A stretch of DNA of 64,000 bases, from the NCBI RefSeq assembly GCF_028435365.1, contig NZ_JAGTJJ010000023.1, positions 1 to 64,000 on the forward strand, given 5' to 3'. The notes beneath the pieces are model-generated. The model was not told where the DNA came from. It saw only the letters and a list, made by a program, of their open reading frames with translations, and ran no database searches. A program made the translations under genes and the position numbers. Below, piece after piece: positions 43,876 to 53,612 of the stretch. Numbering within the stretch: the stretch's first letter is position 1; the number at the start of each line of letters is the position of its first letter. The stretch comes from Polyangium jinanense. GTDB taxonomy: Bacteria > Myxococcota > Polyangia > Polyangiales > Polyangiaceae.

Positions 43876-46269
43876 TCAATGAACCGCGCGCACTTCGCCG
43901 CCCGTCTCCGCGTCGTTGCCGAGCGGGACGGTCTCTTCGTCGGCCGGCCGATCTTCCAGCGCTGCGTGGATCACCTGGCTCATGTCCTCGGCGAACACGA
44001 ACGTCAGCGAGCTACGCACCTCCTCCGGCACCTCCTCGACGTCGCGCGCGTTCTTTTGCGGCAGAATCACCCGCTTGATGCCGGCCCGATGCGCGGCCAT
44101 CACCTTCGCTTTGATCCCGCCGACGGGGAGCACGCGCCCACGCAGCGTGCATTCGCCGGTCATGGCCGTATCACTGCGCACCCGCCGCGACGAGAGCAGC
44201 GAGGTCAGCGCCGTGAACATCGTCACGCCCGCGCTCGGCCCGTCCTTGGGCACGGCGCCCGCGGGCACGTGAATGTGCAGGTCCTCCTCTTCGAGCTTCG
44301 ACGTATCCACGCCGAGCTCCGCCGCGTGGCTCTTCACGTACGAAAGCGCCGCCTTTGCCGATTCCTTCATCACGTCGCCGAGCTGCCCCGTGATTTCCAC
44401 GCGGCCTCGGCCCGGCATCCGGCTCGTCTCGATGAACAGAATGTCGCCGCCCACCGGCGTCCACGCCATTCCCGTCGCAACGCCCGCCGACGCCGTCCGC
44501 TCCGCCACCTCCGCGAAAAACTTCACCTTGCCGAGGTATTTTCCGAGATCGCTCTCCTCCACGTGCAGGTTCGGCTTTTCGTCCTTCGCCCGCGCCACCT
44601 CCAGCGAGAGCGCGCGGCAGAGCTTCTTGATTTCCCGTTCGAGCTGACGAACGCCCGCCTCCCGCGTGTAATCGCGCACGATGGCCCGGAGCGCGTCGTC
44701 CGTGATCGTCAACGTGCCCTCGGGGATCCCGTGCGCCGCGAGCTGCTTCGGGATCAGGTGCCGGCGCGCGATCTGCGCCTTCTCGTCCGGCGTGTATCCG
44801 GGGACCTCGATGATCTCCAATCGATCGCGGAGCGGCGCCGACAGCGTGCCGAGGTCGTTCGCCGTGCAGACGAAGAGCACCTCGGACAGGTCGAACGGCA
44901 GCTCTAGGTAATGGTCCTGGAACGTCTTGTTTTGCTCCGGATCCAGCACCTCGAGCAGTGCCGCCTCGGGATTGCCCGCCCAGCCCACCGCGAGTTTGTC
45001 GATCTCGTCGAGCAGCACGACCGGGTTCTTCACCTTCGCCTTCTTCATCCCGTGCACGATCCGGCCCGGGAGCGCCGCCACGTACGTGCGCCTATGCCCG
45101 CGGATCTCCGCCTCGTCGCGCACGCCGCCGAGCGCGATCCGCACGAACGGCCGCCCCGTCGCGTCCGCGATCGATTGCCCAATGGAGGTCTTGCCAACCC
45201 CGGGCGGGCCCGCGAGGCAGAGAATGCTGCCCTTCGCCGTGCCCTTCAATTTCAGCACTGCGATGTGCTCCAGGATCCGGCGCTTCACGTCGCCGAGGCC
45301 GTAATGGTCCTCGTCGAGCTTCTTGCCGACCGCGTCGATGTCGTCCTTCGCGTCGGCGCGCTGGCTCCACGGTAGCTCCGCGATCCAGTCGAGGTACGTC
45401 CGGATCACGTTGTATTCGGCCTGCTGCGGCGAAAGCGCTTCGAGCCGCTTGATCTCGCGATCGGCGACCGTGCGCACCTCCTCGGGCAGATTCGCCTTTT
45501 CGAGCCGCTCGCGCAGCTTGCCCGTCTCGTCGTCCGAGCTTTCCTCGCCGAGCTCTTTCTTGATGGCCCGGAGCTGCTCGCGCAGGATCGCCTCGCGCTG
45601 GTGATTGCCGATCTCGCGGCGCACGTCCTGCTCGATTTTGCGCTTCACCTCGGAGAGCGATTTCTGCTCGATGACGAAGCCCGCGACGATACGCAGCCGC
45701 TCGACCACGTCGAGCGCCTCGAGCACCCGCATGTCCTTGTCCGACGTGAGCCCGAGCAGCGCCGAGACCCGATCCGCGAACAGGCCCGGATCCTCCTCGG
45801 CGAGCGACGGCTCGATCGAATTCTCGATTCCACGGCCGAGCTCGCGCACCTGATCGAAGAGCGCGCGGGCGAAGAGCTTGGCCTCCTCGCTCGATTCGCT
45901 CGTCTCCGCGGCGACCTCGCCCTCCGCGAGCCAGAATGGATCCCGACGCACGATACGACCGAGGTGCATGCGGCCCACGCCCTCGATGACGAGCTTCATG
46001 TCCCCGCTCGGCAGCCTGCCCGTCTCCACCACCCGGGCGAACGTCCCGAGGCGATAGAGATCCGACTCGGCCGGATCCCCGAGGTTGCGGTCTTTCTGCG
46101 TGAGGACGCCGATCACGTCCCCCTTGTTCAGCGTGCGGACGAGCGCCACCGAGCGCTCGCGGCCGATGGGAAGAGCGATCACCGCGCCGGGAAAGAGCAC
46201 CCCGTTGCGGAGCGGAAGCACCGGAAATGGAGAAGAGGGCGCGCGGGCCCCGTCGCGGAGGGTCGTCAT
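43876..46269 (-). CDS. lon: ATP-dependent protease Lon
   Basis: A 797-aa cytoplasmic protease of normal Lon length. It has an N-terminal substrate-binding domain (1-200), a central AAA+ domain with Walker A GPPGVGKTSIGQS (about 353) and DEIDKL, and a C-terminal protease domain with catalytic Ser in DGPSAGV (about 676) and the partner Lys 43 residues on. AAGGAG precedes ATG 46269. Lon degrades misfolded and short-lived proteins; myxobacteria often carry two, one essential for development. A candidate operator overlaps its promoter. Confidence 0.96.
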   Translation of the reverse strand: MTTLRDGARAPSSPFPVLPLRNGVLFPGAVIALPIGRERSVALVRTLNKGDVIGVLTQKDRNLGDPAESDLYRLGTFARVVETGRLPSGDMKLVIEGVGRMHLGRIVRRDPFWLAEGEVAAETSESSEEAKLFARALFDQVRELGRGIENSIEPSLAEEDPGLFADRVSALLGLTSDKDMRVLEALDVVERLRIVAGFVIEQKSLSEVKRKIEQDVRREIGNHQREAILREQLRAIKKELGEESSDDETGKLRERLEKANLPEEVRTVADREIKRLEALSPQQAEYNVIRTYLDWIAELPWSQRADAKDDIDAVGKKLDEDHYGLGDVKRRILEHIAVLKLKGTAKGSILCLAGPPGVGKTSIGQSIADATGRPFVRIALGGVRDEAEIRGHRRTYVAALPGRIVHGMKKAKVKNPVVLLDEIDKLAVGWAGNPEAALLEVLDPEQNKTFQDHYLELPFDLSEVLFVCTANDLGTLSAPLRDRLEIIEVPGYTPDEKAQIARRHLIPKQLAAHGIPEGTLTITDDALRAIVRDYTREAGVRQLEREIKKLCRALSLEVARAKDEKPNLHVEESDLGKYLGKVKFFAEVAERTASAGVATGMAWTPVGGDILFIETSRMPGRGRVEITGQLGDVMKESAKAALSYVKSHAAELGVDTSKLEEEDLHIHVPAGAVPKDGPSAGVTMFTALTSLLSSRRVRSDTAMTGECTLRGRVLPVGGIKAKVMAAHRAGIKRVILPQKNARDVEEVPEEVRSSLTFVFAEDMSQVIHAALEDRPADEETVPLGNDAETGGEVRAVH

Positions 46270-46577
46270 CGTGGGACTCCTTGGGACTTCAGGAAAGAGC
46301 GCCTCGCCACGGTCGGCGTCGCCGGTCCGGTGGCCCGAGGCGTGAACGAACCATAAATCCGTTCACTGCTCCGTCAACGGGGGGACGTGCGAAGGGGTGA
46401 CGGGACGGTACGGGAGGCTCGTGGGGGGCCTTCCGCCCAGGGGCGCCACACGTGTGACGTTCGTCATGACCGCGTAGAGAAGATGATCCGCGCCCCGCCG
46501 ACGCGTATGCTGGTAACGGTGCGGGCAAACGGGACCTCGACGTCGTCGGACCACGCTCTTCGCAAACCGCCTTCGGG
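46270..46577 (+). other. 308-base divergent control region between lon and a kinase gene
   Basis: No gene is present. On the - strand it carries the lon promoter and leader (about 75 bases, with AAGGAG before the lon start). Nearer the + strand kinase gene, TGACG-TT-CGTCA (46455-46466) is a short palindrome that could be an operator. I see no recognisable promoter boxes for the kinase gene. Confidence 0.55.
46342..46377 (-). promoter_or_regulatory. lon promoter with overlapping inverted repeat
   Basis: On the - strand TTGACG (46377-46372) and TATGGT (46355-46350) are separated by 16 bases, a good sigma-70 match. GTGAACG (46342-46348) and CGTTCAC (46360-46366) are perfect inverted repeats with 11 bases between them; the -10 box sits inside that spacer. 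This arrangement fits a dimeric repressor that blocks RNA polymerase. It is not the HrcA/CIRCE sequence. Confidence 0.6.
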
Positions 46578-49500
46578 ATGAGAGTCGGGCAGGTCCTCGC
46601 GCAGAGATTCCGCGTCGACGCCCAGGTCGGGGGCGGCGGCATGGGGCAGGTCTATCGCGCCTTCGATCTCTCCAGCGGCGAGATCGTGGCCGCGAAGATC
46701 CTGAACGACACGGCGCCCGAGACCGTGGCGCGGTTCGAGCGGGAAGGCCGGGCGCTCGCGCGGCTCTCGCACCCCGGCATCGTCCGCTACGTGGCGTACG
46801 ACGTGATGCCGGACGGGCAGCCATTCCTGGTGATGGAGTGGCTCGAAGGCGAGGATCTCGCGCAAAGGCTCGCGCGCACGCACCTCACGGTCCCCGAGAC
46901 GATCACGCTCGCGACGCGCGTGGCCGAGGCGCTCGGCGCCGCGCACGCGCAGGGCATCGTCCACCGTGACCTCAAGCCCGGCAATGTCTTTCTCGTTGGA
47001 GGTCGAAGCGAGTCGCCGAAGATCCTCGATTTCGGCATCGCGTTTTTCGGCGGCAGCGCCCGCATCACCGCGACCGGCACGATGATGGGCACGCCGAGCT
47101 ACATCGCGCCCGAGCAGGCGCGCAGCGGCGGCGTGGTCGACGCCTCGGCCGACGTGTTTTCCCTCGGATGCCTGCTCTTCGAGTGCCTCTCGGGCCGGCC
47201 TCCTTTCCAGGGCGATCACTTCGTCGCGGTGCTCGCGAAGGTCATCTTCGAGGAGGCGCCGCGGCTCCACGAGCTCGGCGTCGTCGTGCCCCCGTGGCTC
47301 GACGAGCTCGTCGCGCGCATGCTCTCGAAGGAGCCCACGCGGCGGCCGCGCGACGGCGCCACGCTCGCCCGCGCCCTCGAAGCCGAGACGATCGACGACG
47401 ACGGCCTCGACGACGTGCCGCCGCGCTCGCTCGGCAAGCGTGAGCGGCGCTTCCTCGGCGTCGTGCTGCTCGGCCCGCCCGCGTCCGCGCCGCCCATCAC
47501 CTCGACCTCGAAGACGCTCGCGGTCTCCACGCCCGACACGATGCGCTCGGTGGTCACGCGGTTCGGCGCGCACCTCGAGCTCCTCGCCGACGGCACGGCC
47601 GTCGTGATCCTGGACCACACGAGCGTGCCGACGGACATCGCCGCGCAGGTCGCCCGGTGCGCGCTCGCGCTGCGCGAGTTTTTTCCGGGGGTGCCCATCG
47701 CTGTGACCACCGGGTGGTGCGAGCTCGGTCGCGGCCTGCCGGTCGGCGAGGCGATCGAACGGGCGATCTGGCTCCTGCACATGGAGGGACCCGTCCCCGG
47801 GCCACGCGTCGCGATCGACGAGACCACGGCGGGCCTGCTCGACAGCCGCTTCGACTTCGTCGAGCTCGCGCCCGGCGGCTGCGAACTGCGCGGCGAGCGC
47901 GTCTCGGCCGAGGCCTTCCGCCCGCTGCTCGGCAAGCTCACGCCATGCGTGGGGCGCGAGCACGAGCTTGCCCTGCTCGAACAGAGCTTCACGAACGCCG
48001 AGAACGAACCTGCGGCGCTCGCCGTGGTGGTCACGGGATCTGCCGGCATCGGCAAATCGCGCCTCGTGCACGAGTTCATCGAGCGTCGCAAGCGCGCGGC
48101 CGCGCCCGTCGAGATCCTGTGGGGCCGCGGGGATCTGCAGCGGGCCGGCTCCACGTTTGGCCTGCTCGCCGACGTGCTCTGGCGTGCGGCCGAGGTGAAG
48201 GGCGGCGAGCCGATCGAGGTGCGGCGCGAGCGCCTCGCCGCGTTCGTCGCGCGGCACGTCCCCGAGCGCGACCTGCGCCGCGTGACCGAGTTCCTCGGCG
48301 AGCTCTCGGGCATCCCGTTCCCCGACGAGGACAGCCTCCCGCTCCGCGCCGCGCGCCAGGACCCCGAGCTCTGCGGCGAGCAGATACGACGCGCATTTCG
48401 TGATTTCCTACGCGCTCTTTGCGCCGAGCGTCCCGCGCTCATCGTCGTCGAGGACGTGCACTGGGGCGATCGCGCCTCCGTCTCGGCGCTCGAAGCGGCG
48501 CTGCGCGAGCTCGCGGACGAACCCATCTTTCTCGTCGCGACCGCGCGTCCCGAGGTCGAGCAAGTGTTTCCGCAGCTCTGGGTCGAGTGTGGCCGCCAGG
48601 AGATCCGGCTGAAGCACCTCTCCGTGAAGGCGAGCGCCCGGCTCGCGCGCAAGGTGCTCGGCGACGCGGCGGAAACGCCTCTCATCGAGCGGCTCGTGAC
48701 CCTTTCCGAGGGGCATCCGTTTTTCCTGGAAGAGCTCGTCCGGGCCGCATCCGAGGATTCGCTCGGCGAATCCTTGCCGGAGACGATCGTGGCCATGGTG
48801 CAGACGCGCCTCGAGCGGCTCGAACCGCGCGCGCGTCGGGCTTTGCGCGCGGCGAGCATCCTCGGCGAGGTCTTCTGGCGTGGCGCCGTCGTGCACATGG
48901 TCGGCGAGGGCGATCCGAGCAGCGATCCGCTCGCCGCGCTCGTCGCCGGCGAGATTTGCTCGAAGCATCGGGAGAGCCGTTTTCCCAAGGACGAGGAGTA
49001 CGCCTTCCGCCACGCGCTCCTCCGCGAGGGCGCGTATGCGCTCCTCACGGACGACGATCGGGAGCTCGGCCATAGGCTCGCCGGCGAATGGCTCGAACGG
49101 GCGGGCGAGACCGATCCATTGATCCTCGCGAACCACTTCGAGCGCGGCGGCCGGCTCGATCGGGCGGGCACGATGTACATCCGCGGCGCGGAACAAGCGA
49201 GCGCGCGGCGCAATTACCCGGACGCGGAGCGTTACTTCGCGCGCGCCGACGAGCTGCTCTCCGGTTTGCCCGCGGTCGCGCGGCGCGCGCGTGGCCTCGC
49301 GCGGTTTCGGCGGGGCCAGTACGAGGACGCCGTTACCGAGCTTGCGGCCGCGCGGGCCCAGGCCGAGGCGGCGGGAGATGTCCTCTTGCAGGTCGAGCTC
49401 TTGCTCGACGAGTCCATCGTCTTCGACTGGATGGGCGACGTGAAGCGCGCCGAGGAGCTCGTCCTCGACGCGAAGGCGCGGTATGTCGAGGGCACCTCGC

Positions 49501-50396
49501 CGCTCGTCGACGCGCGCCTCCTGCTCGGGCTCGGGCGCTCCTCGCACCGCGCCGACCGCAACGAAGAGGCGGCGCGGGACCTCCTCGCCGCGGCGGAGAG
49601 GGCGGCGGAGCTCGGGGAGGAGGGCTACGAGACGCGGACGATCGCGCTCCTCTTGCTCGGGTTCATCTTGCCGGGCCTCGGGCGCTCCGACGAGGGGGCT
49701 GCCGTTCTCGACGAGGTCATTCATGGCTGCGAGGTCCGCGCCGACCTCCTTCACCTTGGCGGCGCGCTCGCCAACCGGGGCCTCGTCCGGGCTTGCCGCG
49801 GCGATCGGGCCGGGCTCATCGCCGATTACGAGCAAACCATTGCCATCGGCCGCGAGATCGGCCAGCCCACGCTGGAGCTCATCGGGCATTACAATCTGGG
49901 TGAATATCTTTACCTGATGGACGACCTCCCCGCGGCCGAGCCATACATCCGCTCCGCCGCGGCCTCGTTTCCGCGGCCGAACATCGGGGCGCACCCTGCG
50001 ATCGTCAAGTTGCTCGAAGCCCGGGTTCACCTTTATCGCGGCGACGAGGCTTCTGCGGCGGCGATCATAGCGGCCATTCGCAAGGAGCAGGTGGAAGCGC
50101 GGGCACAGGGGACCGAGATTTTGGCGCCCTCCGAGGAGGTCCTCTGCGCCATGGTCGAGCTTGCCACGACCGACGCGTCGGCGGAGCGCTGGGACGAGCT
50201 CGAAGAGCGCTCGACGCGGTGCTCGGTGGGACAGGAGCGGCTCGAGGTCCTCGAAGCGCGGGCGCTCACGGCGCTCCGCCGGGGCCGGCGCGACGACGCT
50301 GCGCGGCACCTCGAGGCCGCGCTCGACGTGGCCTCGCGGGTTGCGAACGTCATGACGCCGCGGCTCCGGCGTGCGCTCGTCGCGGCGAAGGGTTGA
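46578..50396 (+). CDS. Kinase / pseudo-cyclase / AAA ATPase / TPR signalling protein (1)
   Basis: A 1,272-aa protein. Kinase domain (1-270): GGGGMGQVYRAF, HRDLKPGN (128), DFGIAF, TPSYIAPEQ. Next, 290-455 resembles a class III nucleotide cyclase domain but lacks the metal-binding residues. Then an AAA ATPase with Walker A GSAGIGKS (486) and Walker B VVEDVHWGD (622), and C-terminal TPRs (860-1250). The architecture is like proteins often annotated PknK or TOMM-system kinase/cyclase fusion. Its paralog lies at 53613, with three lipoprotein genes between. The gap to the first lipoprotein is 250 bases. Confidence 0.88.
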   Translation: MRVGQVLAQRFRVDAQVGGGGMGQVYRAFDLSSGEIVAAKILNDTAPETVARFEREGRALARLSHPGIVRYVAYDVMPDGQPFLVMEWLEGEDLAQRLARTHLTVPETITLATRVAEALGAAHAQGIVHRDLKPGNVFLVGGRSESPKILDFGIAFFGGSARITATGTMMGTPSYIAPEQARSGGVVDASADVFSLGCLLFECLSGRPPFQGDHFVAVLAKVIFEEAPRLHELGVVVPPWLDELVARMLSKEPTRRPRDGATLARALEAETIDDDGLDDVPPRSLGKRERRFLGVVLLGPPASAPPITSTSKTLAVSTPDTMRSVVTRFGAHLELLADGTAVVILDHTSVPTDIAAQVARCALALREFFPGVPIAVTTGWCELGRGLPVGEAIERAIWLLHMEGPVPGPRVAIDETTAGLLDSRFDFVELAPGGCELRGERVSAEAFRPLLGKLTPCVGREHELALLEQSFTNAENEPAALAVVVTGSAGIGKSRLVHEFIERRKRAAAPVEILWGRGDLQRAGSTFGLLADVLWRAAEVKGGEPIEVRRERLAAFVARHVPERDLRRVTEFLGELSGIPFPDEDSLPLRAARQDPELCGEQIRRAFRDFLRALCAERPALIVVEDVHWGDRASVSALEAALRELADEPIFLVATARPEVEQVFPQLWVECGRQEIRLKHLSVKASARLARKVLGDAAETPLIERLVTLSEGHPFFLEELVRAASEDSLGESLPETIVAMVQTRLERLEPRARRALRAASILGEVFWRGAVVHMVGEGDPSSDPLAALVAGEICSKHRESRFPKDEEYAFRHALLREGAYALLTDDDRELGHRLAGEWLERAGETDPLILANHFERGGRLDRAGTMYIRGAEQASARRNYPDAERYFARADELLSGLPAVARRARGLARFRRGQYEDAVTELAAARAQAEAAGDVLLQVELLLDESIVFDWMGDVKRAEELVLDAKARYVEGTSPLVDARLLLGLGRSSHRADRNEEAARDLLAAAERAAELGEEGYETRTIALLLLGFILPGLGRSDEGAAVLDEVIHGCEVRADLLHLGGALANRGLVRACRGDRAGLIADYEQTIAIGREIGQPTLELIGHYNLGEYLYLMDDLPAAEPYIRSAAASFPRPNIGAHPAIVKLLEARVHLYRGDEASAAAIIAAIRKEQVEARAQGTEILAPSEEVLCAMVELATTDASAERWDELEERSTRCSVGQERLEVLEARALTALRRGRRDDAARHLEAALDVASRVANVMTPRLRRALVAAKG

Positions 50397-50649
50397 GGGC
50401 GAGCACCCTTTCGTTTCGTAAGGGCCGCATCAGGTTTTTACTGTATGCAATGCGTCGCGATCGTGCGCCGACGCACCCTTCTTATTTGGCGTCGCGTGGC
50501 ACTTGCGCATGTTGAGCAATTTCGGCGCAGTGGTTTCGCCATTTTTGTGCTTGCTTCGTTCTTGGAATGCATCTAGACATAATGGAATGTCCGGAAACTC
50601 TGCGACATTCGGCTCCGTTGGTTTCTTGCTGCAGGAGCGGAGGTCAATC

Positions 50650-51486
50650 ATGCGTGTTCTCGGTCGAGGGGCTCAGCTCGTGGTTTTGGCGGCGGCTCTT
50701 GGAGGGTGCACCGCGGAGGTGGGGCCGGAGGAGGATGCGGTCGGGGTTGCGGAGGGCGAGATCGTCAAGACCAATGCGCTCAACGTGAATGCGCTCAACG
50801 TGAACGCGCTCAATGTGAACGCGCTCAACGTGAACGCGCTCAACGTGAACGCGCTCGATCCGGATTCGCTCTCGGCGATCCGGAATCCTGGGGCGAACGG
50901 CGACCTCGCCCGCGAGTTCGTCAAGTACGCCGTGAGCTGCGCGCTCAATGCGGGCCAGACGTTCGAGTTCTCCTGGACCGACGCGCAGGGCGTCGAGCAC
51001 CCCGAGGTTTACGTGGGTGCGCTCGGGCTCTCACCGGACTGGCACACGGGCCCGCTCGACCTGACGGGCCAGCGCATGGTGAGCGCTTGCCTCGCGGGGC
51101 TCACGAATTACTACGGCACGCACGTCACCATCTCGATGCGCGCGCCCGAGGTGCCTTTGAAGGTCATCGACCCGGCCGAGCTCACGAACTACCCGAACAT
51201 CGAGGGCGCGTTCTGGGGCAACCTCTGGGGCGATACGTCCTATGTCCACGCCTGTTACAACGCCGATACGATCGCGAACTCCCGCGCCCATTCTCGCGAC
51301 TGCGCCGCGGGCCACCTGAACCCCGACAACTCCATCGACGAGTGCGGCCTCATCGATATCGTGGGTCCGTGCAGCGAGGTCTGCGAGCCGGTGAACGGTG
51401 AGACGGGCGCGTACCCCTCGTGCATCGTGCACCCGGGGCAGGATCCCACCATGACCGAGCACATCATCACGACCGCGCTGCCCTGA
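50650..51486 (+). CDS. FWGNLWG-family lipoprotein 1 with NALNV pentapeptide stalk
   Basis: A 278-aa putative lipoprotein. ATG 50650 follows GGAGCGGAGGT; lipobox AALGGC. After an acidic stretch come five NALNV and one NALDP pentapeptide. The body follows: RNPGANGDLAREFVKYAV, SCALNAGQTFEFSW, LGLSPDWHTGPLDLTGQRMV, EGAFWGNLWGDT, ACYNADTIANSRAHSRDCA, and GLIDIVGPCSEVC. Eight or so Cys suggest disulfides outside the cytoplasm. No known domain is recognised. It is the first of three tandem paralogs between the two big kinases; the long in-frame leader from 50503 is not needed. Confidence 0.85.
   Translation: MRVLGRGAQLVVLAAALGGCTAEVGPEEDAVGVAEGEIVKTNALNVNALNVNALNVNALNVNALNVNALDPDSLSAIRNPGANGDLAREFVKYAVSCALNAGQTFEFSWTDAQGVEHPEVYVGALGLSPDWHTGPLDLTGQRMVSACLAGLTNYYGTHVTISMRAPEVPLKVIDPAELTNYPNIEGAFWGNLWGDTSYVHACYNADTIANSRAHSRDCAAGHLNPDNSIDECGLIDIVGPCSEVCEPVNGETGAYPSCIVHPGQDPTMTEHIITTALP
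50773..50862 (+). repeat. 15-bp coding repeat, six units (NALNV pentapeptides)
   Basis: Five units code NALNV (50773-50847) and one codes NALDP (50848-50862). Units differ only by AAT/AAC swaps. It is the only one of the three paralogs whose pentads are DNA-identical, which suggests recent homogenisation. Confidence 0.9.
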
Positions 51487-51666
51487 ACGGGCCCTTTCCC
51501 ACCGGCACCGTCCCGTACACCCCCCCTCCATCGCGCGCGACCGGCCCGATGCTCGCGCCGCGCAACGCGTTGTGCCCTCCGATCATCCAAGCACGAACCC
51601 GTCGGCGATCCGTCCGGCACTCGAAGCGGTCGTCCACGGGGTTCGAATCCGTACAAGGGAGGGCTT

Positions 51667-52494
51667 ATGCAAGTTTGGTTCAGGACGATAGGGCTCCTGG
51701 TTTGCTTATCGGGTTGTGCAGGGGTCGGCGAGATCTCCGAGGACGTACTCGAGGCCGAGGGCGTGCTGGTGCAGGGTAACAAACTGGCCGCGAACTCGCT
51801 CGCGTTGAACTCGCTGGCGCTGAACGGAATTGCCCTGAATGGGATCGGGCTGAATTCGATGGATCCGACGTCGCTTTCGGCCATCCAGGACGCGGGCGTG
51901 AAGGGCGCGCGTGCGCGCGCGTTCCTTCGTTACGCGATCGGCTGCGCCTTCGCGCCCTCGCAGAGCTTCGCGTTCACCTGGTGGGACGCGGCGCGCGTCG
52001 CTCACGAAGAGACGTACCACGGGGAGCTGGGCGTCGCCCCCGGCTGGTCCACGGGGCCCCTCGACCTCCAGGGGCAACGCATGGTGAGCGCCTGCGTGGC
52101 TGCGCGGGTCAACTATTACGAGGTGCCGGTGCTCATATCGATCCGATCGACGCAGCCGCCCCTCGAGGTCCCCGGGGACAAGGAGCTCGACCATTTCCCG
52201 GACGTCGAGGGCGCGTTCTGGGGCAACCTCTGGGGCACCGCGCCCGCCATCTACGCTTGCTACAACAGCGAGACCGTCGCGAACTCCCGCGGGTGGAGCC
52301 GCGACTGCGCCGCAGGGCATTTGCGCGACGACGGCACGATCGAGGAGTGCGGCATGATCGACATCGTCGGCCCCTGTAGCGCCGTGTGCGGACCTTTGAT
52401 CAGCGGCGGTCGATACTACCGATTATGCGGCGACAAACCTGACGGGAAAGGCAAATCGAAAACGAACCTCGTCGTGACGACCGCGCTGCCCTGA
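51667..52494 (+). CDS. FWGNLWG-family lipoprotein 2 with pentapeptide stalk
   Basis: A 275-aa putative lipoprotein, ATG 51667 with AAGGGAGGG upstream; lipobox LVCLSGC. Its six pentads are NKLAA, NSLAL, NSLAL, NGIAL, NGIGL and NSMDP. The body is clearly paralogous to lipoprotein 1 (YAIGCAFAPSQSFAFTW, WSTGPLDLQGQRMVSACV, VEGAFWGNLWGT, NSRGWSRDCAAGHL, MIDIVGPCSAVC). It ends in VVTTALP, as the first does. It follows 180 bases after lipoprotein 1. Confidence 0.85.
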   Translation: MQVWFRTIGLLVCLSGCAGVGEISEDVLEAEGVLVQGNKLAANSLALNSLALNGIALNGIGLNSMDPTSLSAIQDAGVKGARARAFLRYAIGCAFAPSQSFAFTWWDAARVAHEETYHGELGVAPGWSTGPLDLQGQRMVSACVAARVNYYEVPVLISIRSTQPPLEVPGDKELDHFPDVEGAFWGNLWGTAPAIYACYNSETVANSRGWSRDCAAGHLRDDGTIEECGMIDIVGPCSAVCGPLISGGRYYRLCGDKPDGKGKSKTNLVVTTALP

Positions 52495-52631
52495 TCGCCG
52501 CTCCGACCCGGACACCTTTCCGCGCAGCGTGCGACCGAGCCGCGCAACGCATTCCAGCCAGAGATCATCGAAGCCCGATACCCCCCGCGGACGAACCGCC
52601 CCGGGGAGAATGCCGTTCCTTGGAGGTGGAC

Positions 52632-53462
52632 ATGCGAGCTTGGTCGCCGTTGATGATGCTCTTCGCGTTGACCCCCGGTTGTACCGCTTACATCGACGAG
52701 ACTTCTGATGACGTCATGGAGGCGGAGGTCGCGCTGGTGCAGGGAAACCACCTGTCTTCGAACGCGCTCGCGCTCAATTCGCTCGCGCTGAACGGGATCG
52801 CCCTGAACGGGATCGCGCTGAATACCCTCGACCCGAAGGCCCTCACGGCGATAGAGGACCCGGGGTCCAATGGCACGCTTGCCCGTCGTTTTCTCAAATA
52901 TGCGGTCGGCTGCGCCTTCACCACCTCGCAGAGTTTTTCCTTCTCCTGGACCGACGCGTCGAACGTGGTCCACGACGAGACGTATTGGGGCGAGCTCGGC
53001 GTCGCGCCCGGCTGGGCCACGGGGCCGCTCAACACACAGGGGCAGTACATGGTGAGCGCCTGCCTGGCGGCCCGCGTCAATTATTACGAGGTGCCCGTCG
53101 TCATTTCGATCCGATCACTCACCGAGCCCTTGAAGACGCTCAGCGGCAGCTCGGAGCTCGCCGCGTATCCGGACGTCGAAGGCGCGTTCTGGGGCAACCT
53201 GTGGGCGCCCACGCCGTTCCTTCACGCCTGCTACAACAGCAATACGGTGACGAACTCCCGATCCTGGAAACGCGATTGCGCCGTGGGGCACCTCGTCGCC
53301 GGCGGAGGTGTCGAGGAGTGCGGGATGATCGACATCGTCGGTCCCTGCTCCACGGCGTGTCAGACCTTGAACGGCGCGGGTCAGTATTATCCGTCCTGCA
53401 CCGAAAGGCCCGGCCAGAGCTCGACGACCACGAAGTTCGTACTTACCACTGGATTGCCCTGA
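52632..53462 (+). CDS. FWGNLWG-family lipoprotein 3 with pentapeptide stalk
   Basis: A 276-aa putative lipoprotein. ATG 52632 is preceded by TTGGAGGTGG; the ORF track-type extension adds only MEVD. The lipobox is LTPGC. Pentads: NHLSS, NALAL, NSLAL, NGIAL, NGIAL, NTLDP. The body is closest to lipoprotein 2 (HDETYWGELGVAPGWATGPL, RVNYYEVPVVISIRS, VEGAFWGNLWAPT). Its 3' end is 150 bases before the second large kinase gene. Confidence 0.85.
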   Translation: MRAWSPLMMLFALTPGCTAYIDETSDDVMEAEVALVQGNHLSSNALALNSLALNGIALNGIALNTLDPKALTAIEDPGSNGTLARRFLKYAVGCAFTTSQSFSFSWTDASNVVHDETYWGELGVAPGWATGPLNTQGQYMVSACLAARVNYYEVPVVISIRSLTEPLKTLSGSSELAAYPDVEGAFWGNLWAPTPFLHACYNSNTVTNSRSWKRDCAVGHLVAGGGVEECGMIDIVGPCSTACQTLNGAGQYYPSCTERPGQSSTTTKFVLTTGLP

Positions 53463-53612
53463 TACCACCCCGAAAGTGCAGTCTCTCTTTCCACGCCTTC
53501 CTCCGTTCCAGGCGGGCTCCACACCATTACATTCGACCCGGTCGGATATCGATTGTCGTTTCCTTCCCGATGGCCCCTGGACGCGGGAAATCCTAGGGTT
53601 ACGCTTCCCCTT

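Noticed and set aside
50485..50520. Sigma-54-type promoter (TGGCAC at about 50488) before the first lipoprotein
   Set aside because: The second box at the correct spacing is absent.
50773..50862. Tandem 15-bp units as a CRISPR array
   Set aside because: The units are coding pentapeptides with no spacers between them, inside a lipoprotein gene.
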